This document shows, in pieces, positions 54,570 through 63,510 of a stretch of 64,000 nt of DNA (position 1 is its first letter; every line of letters starts with the position of its first letter). The DNA is from SG8-41 sp964521405 (lineage in GTDB: Bacteria > Pseudomonadota > Gammaproteobacteria > Burkholderiales > SG8-41). Both the position numbers and the translations under genes were made by a program. The notes under the pieces are model-generated. The model was not told the origin of the DNA and did not search any database. It saw only the letters and a list, made by a program, of their open reading frames with translations. The stretch spans positions 3,100 through 67,099 of the forward strand of contig CAZFRR010000020.1 in the NCBI GenBank assembly GCA_964521405.1. The letters are read 5' to 3'.

Positions 54570-55745
54570 TCAAGTCTTGCAGACGCGATCCGCCAGCTTC
54601 CGCAGGAAGTCCTCGCAGCGCGCGATCTGATCCAGCTCCACGTATTCGTTCGGCTTGTGCGCCTGTGCGATCGAGCCCGGGCCGCAGATCACGGTGGGTA
54701 TGCCCGCTTTCTGGAACTGCGAGCCTTCGGTGCCGAACGAGACCTTGCCGATCTCGCTGCTGCCAGTCAGCTCCTGCGCCAGCGCCACCACCTCGGCTTC
54801 CGGCCCGGTGTCGAGAACGGGTATCGAGGACAGCGGCTCGATGATGAATCCCGAGGCCGCGTGCACGGAACGCATCTCCGGCTCCAGCCGGGTCCCGACG
54901 TAATCCCTGAATTCGCGCAGCAGCCGGTCGGGATCGTCTCCCGGCAGATGGCGGAACTCGAAGTCGAACGTGCAATCGTGCGGAATGACGTTCAACGCCG
55001 TGCCACCCCGGATCACTCCGGTATGCACCGTGGTGTGCGCGATGTCGAAGCCGCGGTCATAAGGCCCCTCGTCGCGGTGGCGGCGCGCGAGATTCTTGAG
55101 AAAGGCAACCGCCTCGGCGGCGTACTCGACGGCGTTGACGCCGTGCGGCGCGTACGCCGAGTGCCCGGCCAGCCCGCGCACGGTGCAGCGGTAGCCTTTC
55201 TTGCCCTTGTGCGCGATCACCGGGCGCATTTCAGTTGGCTCGCCGACGATGCATGCGTTCGGGCGTAGGCCCGAACGCATGATGTCGGCAATTAATCGAC
55301 CGACGCCGATGCAACCAACTTCTTCATCGTAGGAAAATGCGAGATGAAGCGGCGTCTTCAGCCCCCGCTTGGCGAATTCCGGCACCACGGCGAGCACGCA
55401 GGCGATAAAGCCCTTCATGTCGGACGTGCCGCGCCCGTAGAGCCGGCCCTCCTTCCCGACCAGCGTGAACGGATCGGTGTCCCACGCCTGGCCCTCGGTC
55501 GGCACCACATCGGTGTGGCCGGACAACACGACGCCGCCCTGCCCGCGCGGGCCGAACGTCGCGAACAGGTTGGCCTTGCGCCTGTCGTCATCGTAAGTGA
55601 GCCGGATATCGGCGTCGTAGGGCTTGAGAAAATCGCGGACGAAATGAATCAGGTCGAGATTCGAGTCGCGGCTCACCGTCGGAAACGCGACGAGCTGGCG
55701 CAGCATCTCGACACTGGCGTTCGGGGTGGCGTTGGCGGGTTCCAT
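54570..55745 (-). CDS. argE: Acetylornithine deacetylase (ArgE-type M20 peptidase)
   Basis: A dizinc hydrolase of about 391 residues that removes acetate from N-acetylornithine in arginine synthesis. Metal and catalytic motifs are SGHTDVVP, GRGTSDMKGF, SYDEEVGCIG and the late histidine in GSIAQAHKPNEYV. The start is uncertain: ATG codons at 55820, 55775 and 55745 are in frame without a clear ribosome binding site; the shortest fits the family. Another M20 substrate is possible. Confidence 0.88.
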   Translation of the reverse strand: MEPANATPNASVEMLRQLVAFPTVSRDSNLDLIHFVRDFLKPYDADIRLTYDDDRRKANLFATFGPRGQGGVVLSGHTDVVPTEGQAWDTDPFTLVGKEGRLYGRGTSDMKGFIACVLAVVPEFAKRGLKTPLHLAFSYDEEVGCIGVGRLIADIMRSGLRPNACIVGEPTEMRPVIAHKGKKGYRCTVRGLAGHSAYAPHGVNAVEYAAEAVAFLKNLARRHRDEGPYDRGFDIAHTTVHTGVIRGGTALNVIPHDCTFDFEFRHLPGDDPDRLLREFRDYVGTRLEPEMRSVHAASGFIIEPLSSIPVLDTGPEAEVVALAQELTGSSEIGKVSFGTEGSQFQKAGIPTVICGPGSIAQAHKPNEYVELDQIARCEDFLRKLADRVCKT

Positions 55746-55880
55746 GACGGTGAGGCTTGCGAAAGAATCGAGCATAGGTAGCGGGTGTGGCGCTGTCAAA
55801 CCGGGCGCCCACGCCGTCACAACGCCTGCAACTTACTGTAAGCTTCACCGGCAATCCGGGCATCAAAGGAACAATTAATC

Positions 55881-57434
55881 ATGAGACTGCTGCTCACTGC
55901 CCTGCTTCTCGCCTTCTCCCACGCCGCCCCCGCCGCCGACCTCAGCATCGCCCTCGGCGGCGATGTGACCTCCATCGACCCGCACTTCCACAATCTCACG
56001 CCGAACAACAACATCGGCGCGCACGTGTTCGACACGCTGGTGATGAAGGAACCCGGCGGGCACATCAAGCCCGGGCTCGCGGAATCGTGGCGGGCGGTGG
56101 ACGATCTCACCTGGGAATTCAGGCTGCGCAAGGGCGTGCGCTTCCACGACGGCTCGAACTTCACGGCGGCCGACGTGGTGTTCTCGCTCGACCGCATTCC
56201 GCTGGTGCCGAACAGCCCCTCGCCCTTCACCACTTACACCAAGCAGGTGACCGAGAAGATCGTGGTGGATCCCTGGACGATCCGGTTAAAAAGCGCCGCG
56301 CCCTACCCGCAAATGCCGAACGACATGAGCACGGTGCTCGTGGTTTCCGCCAGGGCCGCCGCAAATGCCACCACCGACGACTTCAATACCGGCAAAGCGA
56401 CGATCGGCACCGGCCCCTTCAGGTTCGTGCGCTGGCAGAGGGGCGATCGCATCGAGCTCGTCCGCAATGATGCGTACTGGGGCCCGAAGACGGCGTGGGA
56501 AAAAGTGACGTTCCGCATCATCACTTCCGATCCAACGCGGGTTGCTTCATTGCTGGCTGGCGAAGTGCGCGCCATCGAGAACGTGCCCACCAACGATCTT
56601 GCAAAACTCGCGACCCACAAGGATCTCAGCGTCTACCGCACGGTGTCGGTGCGCCTGATGTACCTGCACCTGGACACCGCGCGCGAGAAGACGCCCTTCG
56701 CGACGGACAGGACGGGCAGGCCGCTCGACAGGAACCCGCTGCAGGACTTGCGCGTGCGGCGCGCGATGTCGAAGGCGATCAATCGCCAGGCGCTGGTCGA
56801 GCGCGTCATGGAAGGCGCCGCGGTCGCCACCGGGCAGCTCATGCCCGAGAAGTTCTTCGGCTACGTGCCCGCGTTGAAGCCCGAGCCCTACGATCCGGAA
56901 GGCGCGCGCAAGCTCCTTGCCGAGGCGGGCTACCCCGACGGCTTCGGGCTGACGCTGCACGCGCCCAACAACCGCTACGTGAACGACGAGCAGATAGCGC
57001 AGGCCATTGCGCAGATGCTGACCAAGGTCGGCATCCTGACAAAAGTGGACGCGATGCCTGCCGCGGTGTACTTCACCCGCGGCTCCAAGCTCGAGTTCAG
57101 CTTCATGCTGGTCGGCTGGGGGGCGGAAACCATGGAAGCGTCCTCGCCGCTGAAGGCCCTGCTCGCCACATTCAATGCCGCCAAAGGCCTGGGCGCCGCG
57201 AATCGCGGCCGCTACTCCAATCCGAAGATGGACGCGGTCCTGGACCAGGCGATGGCTACCGTGGATGACGCGAAGCGCGAAAAACTGCTGCAACAGGCGA
57301 CCGAGATCGGCGTGGGCGACCTGGGCATCCTGCCGCTCTACCACCAGCACAACCTGTGGGCGGCGCGCCGGGGCATCACCTACGAAGCGCGGGCGGACGA
57401 GCGCACTTTCGCCCACGAGTTCAGACCCCAGTGA
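55881..57434 (+). CDS. Peptide-type ABC transporter binding protein (family 5), copy 1
   Basis: A 517-residue periplasmic SBP_bac_5 protein. A normal signal peptide (MRLLLTALLLAFSHAAPA) precedes the mature start ADLSIALGGDVTSIDPHF. Family blocks WEFRLRKGVRFHDGSNFTAADVVFSLDR-type and RVRRAMSKAINRQALVERV are clear. It is a close paralogue of the next gene and forms the start of a dpp-like set with two permeases but no ATPase in the window. Confidence 0.93.
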   Translation: MRLLLTALLLAFSHAAPAADLSIALGGDVTSIDPHFHNLTPNNNIGAHVFDTLVMKEPGGHIKPGLAESWRAVDDLTWEFRLRKGVRFHDGSNFTAADVVFSLDRIPLVPNSPSPFTTYTKQVTEKIVVDPWTIRLKSAAPYPQMPNDMSTVLVVSARAAANATTDDFNTGKATIGTGPFRFVRWQRGDRIELVRNDAYWGPKTAWEKVTFRIITSDPTRVASLLAGEVRAIENVPTNDLAKLATHKDLSVYRTVSVRLMYLHLDTAREKTPFATDRTGRPLDRNPLQDLRVRRAMSKAINRQALVERVMEGAAVATGQLMPEKFFGYVPALKPEPYDPEGARKLLAEAGYPDGFGLTLHAPNNRYVNDEQIAQAIAQMLTKVGILTKVDAMPAAVYFTRGSKLEFSFMLVGWGAETMEASSPLKALLATFNAAKGLGAANRGRYSNPKMDAVLDQAMATVDDAKREKLLQQATEIGVGDLGILPLYHQHNLWAARRGITYEARADERTFAHEFRPQ

Positions 57435-57740
57435 GGCGTGATTCGTCCCGTTCCAATGTCCACGTCCAGAGACATGCGCGTGGATCATCGACCTATTACT
57501 CGATAGAAATCATTGGAACGGGATTCGTGAGGTGTGATTCGTGATTCGAACTGTTACCTTGTCCGCATCCGCGTTTTTCTGCGTTTACCCCGTTAGAGGC
57601 CTGGCCTCTAACGGAGTTTATCTGCGGTTCCGTAGTTTTTCCTGGCGCCTTGGCGTCTTGGCGGTTCAATATTGTTTTTGCTTTTCCCGGCGTCTCGGCG
57701 GTTCAATTGTCGTTGCTGTTTTCGTCCTGGCGGTTCAGTT
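57435..57740. repeat. Composite repeat region between the two binding-protein genes
   Basis: A 12-bp inverted repeat CCCGTTCCAATG / CATTGGAACGGG (57447-57458, 57511-57522) is followed by GTGATTC heptamers (57527-57549). A GCGTTTATCT array (57572-57630) is interrupted by a perfect 25-base palindrome (57590-57614). TTGGCGTCTTGGCGG (57649-57663), CGGCGTCTCGGCGG (57688-57701) and TCCTGGCGGTTCAG (57725-57738) arms follow. From 57541 it is open in the frame of the second binding protein. Confidence 0.85.
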
Positions 57741-59259
57741 ATTCCTGGCCGCGGCCGCGCCGGCGGCGGAGCTGAAAATCGGCCTTTCCGCCGACGTCAC
57801 GACGATGGACCCGCACTTCATCGCCGCGCAGCCCAACCTCACCGCCCAGCACCACGTTTTCGATCCCCTGGTCCGTAACGACGCACTTAGCCGCCCGGTC
57901 CCCGGCATTGCGACGTGGCGCACGCCCGACCCCCTCACCTGGGAATTCAGTCTCCGCAAAGGCGTGAAGTTCCACGACGGCTCGGAACTCACCGCCGAGG
58001 ACGTGGTGTTCTCCCTCGAGCGCCCGCTCGTGATCAAAGGCAGCCCCGGCGGGTTCCAGACTTACGTGCGGCCGATCGTCGCCAAGGAGATCGTGGACCG
58101 CTATACCGTTCGACTGAAAACAGCGGCTCCGTACGGGGCTCTGCTGCAGGACCTTTCCGAAGTCATGATGGTGTCGAAGAAGGCGGCGGCGCAGGCCAGC
58201 AGCGAGGACTTCGACCGGGGCAAAGCGGCGATCGGCACCGGGCCTTACAAGCTCGCGCGTTTCGCCCGCGGCGACCGCATCGAGTTCACGCGGCACGAGG
58301 AGTACTGGGGCGGGCGCCTGCCGTGGGACAAGGTGACGCTGCTGATCCTGCCCAGCGACCCGGTGCGCACCGCCGCCCTCCTCTCCGGCCAGGTGGACGC
58401 CGTCGAGCACGTTCCGACCGCCGACATCGCGCGGCTGCGCAAGAACACGGCATTCCGGCTCGAGCAGACGGTGTCGTGGCGCACGATCTTGCTGCACGTG
58501 GACCAGAGCCGCGACCAGCCGCCAGGCATCCTGTCGAAGACGGGCAAGCCGCTCGCGAAGAACCCTTTCAAGGACATCCGCGTGCGGCAGGCGCTGTCGA
58601 AGGCGATCAACCGTCAGGCGATCGCCGAGCGCGTGATGGAAGGTCTCGCCGTGCCCGCCGGAAACGTTCTCTCCCCGAGCGTCATCGGCCACGACCCGGC
58701 GGTGAAGTTCGAAGCATACGATCCGGACGGCGCGAAGAAGCTGCTGGCGGAAGCGGGCTACCCCGAGGGGTTCACCGTCACGCTCGGCACGCCCAACAAC
58801 CGCTACATCAACGATGAACAGGTCGCGCAGACGGTGGCGCAAATGCTCGCGCGCGCCGGCATCGCGGCAAGGGTCGAGGCCATGCCGCTTTCCGTCTATT
58901 TCGGCCGGGCGCGCAACCGGGAATTCGGCGTGTCGCTGCTCGGCTGGGGCGCGCGCGCCGCGGACCTGGCGCTGCGCTCGCTCGCCGCCACCACCAATCC
59001 GGACAAGGGCTATGGCGCCTGGAACTGGGGCGGCTACTCTAACCCAAGGCTGGACGAGCTGATCGCGCAGTCGCTGGGCGCCGTGGATCCCGCGAAGCGC
59101 GAAGCGCTCGCCCGCGACGCCAGCGCCTTCGCCGCGCGCGAGATTGCCTTCATCCCCCTGCACTACCAGGTCGTCACCTGGGCCATGAAGCGCGATATCA
59201 CCTACACGGCGCGGACGGACGAATTCACGTTCGCCCACCACTTCAAACCGCAGCAATAG
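57541..59259 (+). CDS. Peptide-type ABC transporter binding protein (family 5), copy 2, repeat-derived N-terminus
   Basis: A family 5 binding protein paralogous to the previous gene. The mature part starts AELKIGLSADVTTMDPHF (near 57766). The frame is open from a GTG at 57541 but the first 65 or so codons are translated repeats. The apparent signal-peptide core VVAVFVLAVQLFLAAAAPA itself contains the TCCTGGCGGTTCAG repeat word. No ATG, GTG or TTG start lies between the repeats and the core, so the start codon appears lost or overwritten. Confidence 0.85.
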   Translation: MIRTVTLSASAFFCVYPVRGLASNGVYLRFRSFSWRLGVLAVQYCFCFSRRLGGSIVVAVFVLAVQLFLAAAAPAAELKIGLSADVTTMDPHFIAAQPNLTAQHHVFDPLVRNDALSRPVPGIATWRTPDPLTWEFSLRKGVKFHDGSELTAEDVVFSLERPLVIKGSPGGFQTYVRPIVAKEIVDRYTVRLKTAAPYGALLQDLSEVMMVSKKAAAQASSEDFDRGKAAIGTGPYKLARFARGDRIEFTRHEEYWGGRLPWDKVTLLILPSDPVRTAALLSGQVDAVEHVPTADIARLRKNTAFRLEQTVSWRTILLHVDQSRDQPPGILSKTGKPLAKNPFKDIRVRQALSKAINRQAIAERVMEGLAVPAGNVLSPSVIGHDPAVKFEAYDPDGAKKLLAEAGYPEGFTVTLGTPNNRYINDEQVAQTVAQMLARAGIAARVEAMPLSVYFGRARNREFGVSLLGWGARAADLALRSLAATTNPDKGYGAWNWGGYSNPRLDELIAQSLGAVDPAKREALARDASAFAAREIAFIPLHYQVVTWAMKRDITYTARTDEFTFAHHFKPQQ

Positions 59260-59398
59260 ACAGGATTAACAAGATTTACAGGATTAAATCGAAAAACAAG
59301 ACCGAAACATATTCCAGTTTGGTTTTGGTTTAATCTTGTTAATCCTGATAATCCTGATAATCCTGTAAATCCTGTCTATTACTTCCTGTCTATTACTT
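59258..59398. repeat. ACAGGATTA element, inverted arms, between binding protein and dppB
   Basis: The left arm (59258-59291) is ATAGACAGGATTAACAAGAT plus ACAGGATT. The right arm (59328-59383) is the opposite with four AATCCTGAT/AATCCTGTA words ending TCCTGTCTATTAC. A partial copy of the end (CCTGTCTATTAC) repeats at 59384-59396, four bases before the dppB ATG. Confidence 0.88.
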
Positions 59399-59399
59399 C

Positions 59400-60374
59400 A
59401 TGTTGAGCTTCGCAATCCGCCGCCTGCTGCAGAGCATCGCGGTCCTGTTCATCATGTCCGCTCTGGTGTTCACCGGCGTGTACGCGATTGGGAACCCCAT
59501 CGACATCCTGATCAACCCGCAGGCGGACCAGGCGGAGATCGCGGCGGCGACCAAGGCGCTCGGGCTCGACCAGCCGCTGTGGCGGCAGTACTGGAATTTC
59601 ATCGCCGGCGCGTTCTCTGGCGACCTCGGCAAATCATTCTCGGCAAATATCTCTGCCGTACAGCTCATTTTCGAGCGTATGCCGGCAACACTCGAGCTGG
59701 CGCTCGTCGCGATGGTGACGGCGGTCGCGCTCGGCATCCCGCTCGGGCTCGTCGCCGGACTCAAGCCCGATTCCTGGGTCGGCAAGACCATCATGGCGGG
59801 CTCGATCCTCGGCTTTTCGCTGCCGACCTTCTGGGTCGGGCTGATGCTGATCATGGTGTTTTCGGTGTGGCTCGGCTGGCTGCCGCCGACCGGGCGCGGC
59901 GAGACCGTGATGGTGCTCGGCGTGCCGGTGAGCTTTCTCACCTGGGACGGCTTGCTGCATCTCTTCATGCCGGCGCTCAACCTCGCCCTCTTCAAGCTCT
60001 CGCTGCTGATCCGCCTCACGCGCGCCGGCACGCGCGAGGCGCTGTCACAGGACTACGTGCGCTTCGCGCGCGCGAAGGGGCTGTCCATGAATCGCGTGGT
60101 GCGGGTGCACGTGCTGAAGAACATCATGATCCCGATCGTGACGGTGACGGGGCTGGAGTTCGGCTCGCTGATCGCGTTCGCGATCGTGACCGAAACCATC
60201 TTCGCTTGGCCGGGTATGGGTAAGCTGCTGATCGACTCCATCAACGTGCTGGACCGGCCCGTCATCGTCGCCTACCTGATGATCATCGTGTTGCTGTTCG
60301 TGCTGATCAATCTCGTGGTGGATTTGCTTTACACGGCACTCGATCCGCGGGTGCGGGTCGCAGGCCGCTCGTAG
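59400..60374 (+). CDS. dppB: Dipeptide-type ABC permease DppB-like
   Basis: A 324-residue permease with six helices. It opens LSFAIRRLLQSIAVLFIMSALVF, has the typical PIDILINPQADQAEIA periplasmic loop, and an EAA loop (DYVRFARAKGLSMNRVVRVHVLKN) that binds the ATPase. The ATG follows directly on a repeat arm with no visible ribosome binding site. It pairs with DppC. Confidence 0.93.
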   Translation: MLSFAIRRLLQSIAVLFIMSALVFTGVYAIGNPIDILINPQADQAEIAAATKALGLDQPLWRQYWNFIAGAFSGDLGKSFSANISAVQLIFERMPATLELALVAMVTAVALGIPLGLVAGLKPDSWVGKTIMAGSILGFSLPTFWVGLMLIMVFSVWLGWLPPTGRGETVMVLGVPVSFLTWDGLLHLFMPALNLALFKLSLLIRLTRAGTREALSQDYVRFARAKGLSMNRVVRVHVLKNIMIPIVTVTGLEFGSLIAFAIVTETIFAWPGMGKLLIDSINVLDRPVIVAYLMIIVLLFVLINLVVDLLYTALDPRVRVAGRS

Positions 60375-60394
60375 TTCGTAACCCGTTAAGAACA

Positions 60395-60502
60395 ATGGAC
60401 AGGATTTACAGGATTAACAGGATTAACGCCGTCCTCAAGCACAAAGCCCGTTCCGTTTGGTCTTTGATCTAATCCTGTAAATCCTGTTAATCCTGTCTAT
60501 TA
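60395..60502. repeat. ACAGGATTA element, inverted arms, between dppB and dppC
   Basis: The left arm (60395-60427) carries ATGGACAGGATTTACAGGAT and two more ACAGGATTA words. The right arm (60469-60502) is the opposite, ending AATCCTGTCTATTAAGG. The AAGG of the right arm end serves as the only Shine-Dalgarno-like sequence before dppC (ATG at 60509). Confidence 0.88.
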
Positions 60503-60508
60503 AGGCTT

Positions 60509-61402
60509 ATGCAAGCATCGGAAAAGCCGATCCGGATGTTCGCAGCGGAATTTTCCCGCGATAAAGTCGCGTCCGTCGCGGTCGTCGTGCTCGGCTTAAT
60601 CCTGTCCATTGCGGTATTCGCGCCGCTGGTCTCGCCACAAGACCCCTACAACCTCGCGCAGCTGGACATCCTCGAGTCGAAGCTCGAGCCGGGGGCGAAG
60701 GCCGGGGCGGGTTTCACTTACTGGCTCGGCAGCGACGACCAGGGACGGGACATGGGGTCGGCGATACTCTACGGATTGCGGATCAGCCTGGGCGTGGGCG
60801 TCGTGTCCACGCTCTTCGCGCTGGCGATCGGCATGGCGGTCGGGTTGATCTCGGCCTACGCCGGCGGCTGGCTCGACAACCTGATCATGCGCCTGGTGGA
60901 CCTGCAGCTCTCCTTCCCCTCCATCCTGATCGCGCTGATCCTGCTCGCGGTGGTCGGGCAGGGGGTGGACAAGATCGTGATCGCGCTGATCGCGGTGCAG
61001 TGGGCCTACTACGCGCGCACGGTGCGCGGCGCGGCGCTGGCCGAGCAGAAGAAGGAATACGTGGATGCCGCGCGCGTGATGGCGTTCAGCAATCCGCGCA
61101 TTATTTTCCGCCACATCCTGCCGAACGTCCTGCCGCCGCTGATCGTGGTGGCAACGGTGCAGGTGGCGCACGCGATCGCGCTCGAGGCCACCCTCTCCTT
61201 CCTGGGCCTGGGCATGCCGATCACTTCGCCGTCACTCGGTCTCCTGATCGCAAACGGCTTCGCCCATCTCCTCTCGGGGCGTTACTGGATCAGCTTCTTT
61301 CCCGGAGTGGCCCTGCTCGTTACCATCGTGGCAATCAACCTGGTCGGGGACCGGCTGCGCGACGTGCTGAATCCGCGGCTGCAGAGCCACTACGGCGTGT
61401 GA
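60509..61402 (+). CDS. dppC: Dipeptide-type ABC permease DppC-like
   Basis: A 297-residue permease with the N-terminal cytoplasmic segment of the OppC family (EKPIRMFAAEFSRDKVASVAVV), a periplasmic stretch YWLGSDDQGRDMGSAILYG, and the EAA loop (EYVDAARVMAFSNPRIIFRHILPN). It forms the channel with DppB. The two ATPases (DppD/F) needed for transport are not in the window. Confidence 0.94.
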   Translation: MQASEKPIRMFAAEFSRDKVASVAVVVLGLILSIAVFAPLVSPQDPYNLAQLDILESKLEPGAKAGAGFTYWLGSDDQGRDMGSAILYGLRISLGVGVVSTLFALAIGMAVGLISAYAGGWLDNLIMRLVDLQLSFPSILIALILLAVVGQGVDKIVIALIAVQWAYYARTVRGAALAEQKKEYVDAARVMAFSNPRIIFRHILPNVLPPLIVVATVQVAHAIALEATLSFLGLGMPITSPSLGLLIANGFAHLLSGRYWISFFPGVALLVTIVAINLVGDRLRDVLNPRLQSHYGV

Positions 61403-61407
61403 ATATC

Positions 61408-61690
61408 TTTCACCGCCAAGGAACACCAAGACAATTTAACCGCCAAGACGCCAAGGCGCCAAGATACTAAGAGCACCTGACAAAATGCCTGGCACTGATT
61501 TATTCCCCTCCTTTTCAAGGAGGGGTGGATGCGAAGCAGACGGGGTGGTTACATCAGTAACCCTTGCTCCCACCACCCCGCCCGCTTGCGCGGGCACCCC
61601 TCCTCGGGCAGGAGGGGAATTCATTTTGTAAGGCGCTCTAAGATTCCACCGGGCGTAGCCAGGTTTGTCGGTTGCTCGACTCACGACTCA
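61408..61690. repeat. GACGCCAAG arm and 120-bp C/G palindromic element after dppC
   Basis: 61408-61465 has CACCGCCAAGGAACACCAAG and AACCGCCAAGACGCCAAGGC arms. 61501-61622 is a long element with terminal TTCCCCTCC / GGAGGGGAA stems and internal CACCACCCCGCC / GGGGTGG words, of the type inserted in metG and dnaE. ACTCACG words end it (61677-61690). No gene was found from 61403 to 61761. Confidence 0.75.
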
Positions 61691-61761
61691 CGCTTATTTA
61701 AGCCTGCCTTGAGGGATGGCCTGGCCAGGCGCAGAATGAAGGCCCACTCAGGAGGTGCCAC

Positions 61762-61917
61762 ATGACTCTATGCCCCGTAGCCCTGGTCGTCGGATGCAGG
61801 AAATGCCCGGCTTTCTCTGTCTGTCCGTTGAAAGGCGTCATCGGCGACTACCGGAAGGAAGATGACGCGCAGCCGAAGCAGCCGGACGGTCAGGCAAAGC
61901 CCGGCGAAAAACACTGA
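61762..61917 (+). CDS. Cysteine-rich microprotein (CX7CX2CX5C)
   Basis: A 51-residue protein with a perfect site AGGAGGTG 5 bases before its ATG. Four cysteines (C4, C12, C15, C21) lie in the first half, MTLCPVALVVGCRKCPAFSV. The second half is hydrophilic and acidic/basic (DYRKEDDAQPKQPDGQ). There is no signal peptide. The spacing suggests a metal or iron-sulfur knuckle. I do not recognise a named family. It lies just upstream of a TctC-type gene. Confidence 0.8.
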   Translation: MTLCPVALVVGCRKCPAFSVCPLKGVIGDYRKEDDAQPKQPDGQAKPGEKH

Positions 61918-61967
61918 TTGATTTCCACTCGTCATCCTCGGAGCGCCCCACAAGAAGGAGAGGAAAC

Positions 61968-62936
61968 ATGCACCCATCGCAGCCCGTCGTGCTGATCCCG
62001 CTTGTCAGCCTGATGCTCCTCGCGGTGGCCCCGGCATCGGCCCAGGAATGGCCGAAGCAGAAACCGGTCTCGTTCGTGGTCGCGTTCGGCGCGGGTTCCA
62101 TTACCGACACGCTCGCCAGGCTGATAGGACAGAAGCTCTCGGAGTCGCTCGGGCAGGCCGTCGTCGTGGACAACCGTCCCGGCGCCGGCGGCAACATCGG
62201 CACGCAACGGGTCAAGAGCGCCGCGCCCGACGGTTATACGATCCTGATGCACAGCGTCGCGTTCACCGCCAATCCTGCCCTCTTCGCCAACGCCGGCTAC
62301 GACCCGTTGAAGGATTTCGTCCCGCTGATCCTTGCCGCCAGCACCCCCAACGCCATCTCCGTGCATCCTTCGGTGCCGGCAAAGAACCTGCAGGAACTCA
62401 TCCGGCTCGCGCGCCAGCACCCGCTCGCCTACGCCACTCCCGGCATCGGCACTTCGCCGCACCTTTCGATGGAGCGGATCAAGGCCCTCGCGAAGATCGA
62501 CGTGACGCACGTCCCGTACCAGCCGGCACAGGCGGTCACTGCCCTCGTCGGCGGGCAAATCCCGGTGCTTTCCATTTCTGTGGCCATACAGCTGCCGCAG
62601 GTCAAGGCGGGCAAGATCCGCGCGCTCGCCGTGACCAGCGCGCAGCGCGCGGCCGCGCTGCCAGAGGTGCCGACGGTCTCGGAGCAGGGCTTCAAGGATT
62701 ACGACGAGTTGAACTGGTTCGGCATCTTCGCGCCGGCCGGCACGCCGGCCGCGATTGCGGGACGCCTGAACGCCGAGATGAACCGCGTCCTCGAACTGCC
62801 CGACATCCGCGAGAAGCTCGGGCAGCTCGGCCTCGATTTCCGCCGCAATTCGCTCTCCGAGTACGCCGCGTTCATGAAGGTCGAAGTCCCGAAGCAGGCG
62901 AAAGCGGTGAAAGATTCCGGCGCAAAGGTTGATTAG
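61968..62936 (+). CDS. Tripartite tricarboxylate transporter receptor (Bug/TctC family)
   Basis: A 322-residue periplasmic binding protein, a family strongly expanded in betaproteobacteria. The signal peptide ends at PASAQEWP. Family signatures are VVDNRPGAGGNIGTQRV, AAPDGYTILM and LPEVPTVSEQGF. AGGAGAGG precedes the ATG. The ligand is unknown. No TctA/TctB membrane genes are adjacent, as is common for Bug proteins. Confidence 0.93.
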   Translation: MHPSQPVVLIPLVSLMLLAVAPASAQEWPKQKPVSFVVAFGAGSITDTLARLIGQKLSESLGQAVVVDNRPGAGGNIGTQRVKSAAPDGYTILMHSVAFTANPALFANAGYDPLKDFVPLILAASTPNAISVHPSVPAKNLQELIRLARQHPLAYATPGIGTSPHLSMERIKALAKIDVTHVPYQPAQAVTALVGGQIPVLSISVAIQLPQVKAGKIRALAVTSAQRAAALPEVPTVSEQGFKDYDELNWFGIFAPAGTPAAIAGRLNAEMNRVLELPDIREKLGQLGLDFRRNSLSEYAAFMKVEVPKQAKAVKDSGAKVD

Positions 62937-62952
62937 TTAGGGAGGAATGACC

Positions 62953-63501
62953 ATGTTTCAGAAGGAGCGTTTTATTGAAGAGTGCCGCGCCGCGCTGAAG
63001 GAGCGCCAGGCGCAGGCCGCGATCCGGGAGCTGGTGGAGAAAGCCGTAGCTGATCCCGCGCAAGTCTTGCGGGCGCTGGGGGAACCGAAACTCTCGGGCG
63101 TCGACACGATCTACCGGGCCGACGACCTGACCATCCTCAACCTGTGCTGGGGGCCCCGCATGGTTTTCAAGCCGCACGATCACCGCATGTGGGCCGTCAT
63201 CGGCATCTACGGCGGCCGCGAGCAGAATATTTTCTACCGCCGCGGCGAGAAAGGCCTGACGCAGCACGGCACCAAGGAGATGAACACCGGGGACACGATT
63301 CCGCTCGGCGCGGCGATCATCCATGCGGTCACCAATCCGCTGGACCAGATCACCGGGGCGCTGCACGTTTACGGCGGAGACTTCTTCGCGACGCCTCGCA
63401 GCGAGTGGGACCCCGGGACGTTGGAGGAACAACCGTACGACGTGGAGCACACCCTGCGGGCCTTCGCGGAAGCCAACGAGCGCCTGGGCGCGAGGAAATA
63501 A
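62953..63501 (+). CDS. Cysteine-dioxygenase-like cupin
   Basis: A 182-residue cupin of the cysteine/thiol dioxygenase type. Iron-binding histidines are in FKPHDHRMWAVIG (HxH) and in the later GALHVYGGDFF. The FYRRGEKGL segment is typical of the group. The ATG at 62953 is spaced 7 bases from GGAGG and is preferred over 62947. The Cys-Tyr crosslink of animal enzymes cannot be judged. Thiol substrate (cysteine or 3-mercaptopropionate) is inferred only. Confidence 0.82.
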   Translation: MFQKERFIEECRAALKERQAQAAIRELVEKAVADPAQVLRALGEPKLSGVDTIYRADDLTILNLCWGPRMVFKPHDHRMWAVIGIYGGREQNIFYRRGEKGLTQHGTKEMNTGDTIPLGAAIIHAVTNPLDQITGALHVYGGDFFATPRSEWDPGTLEEQPYDVEHTLRAFAEANERLGARK

Positions 63502-63510
63502 GGAGCCGTG

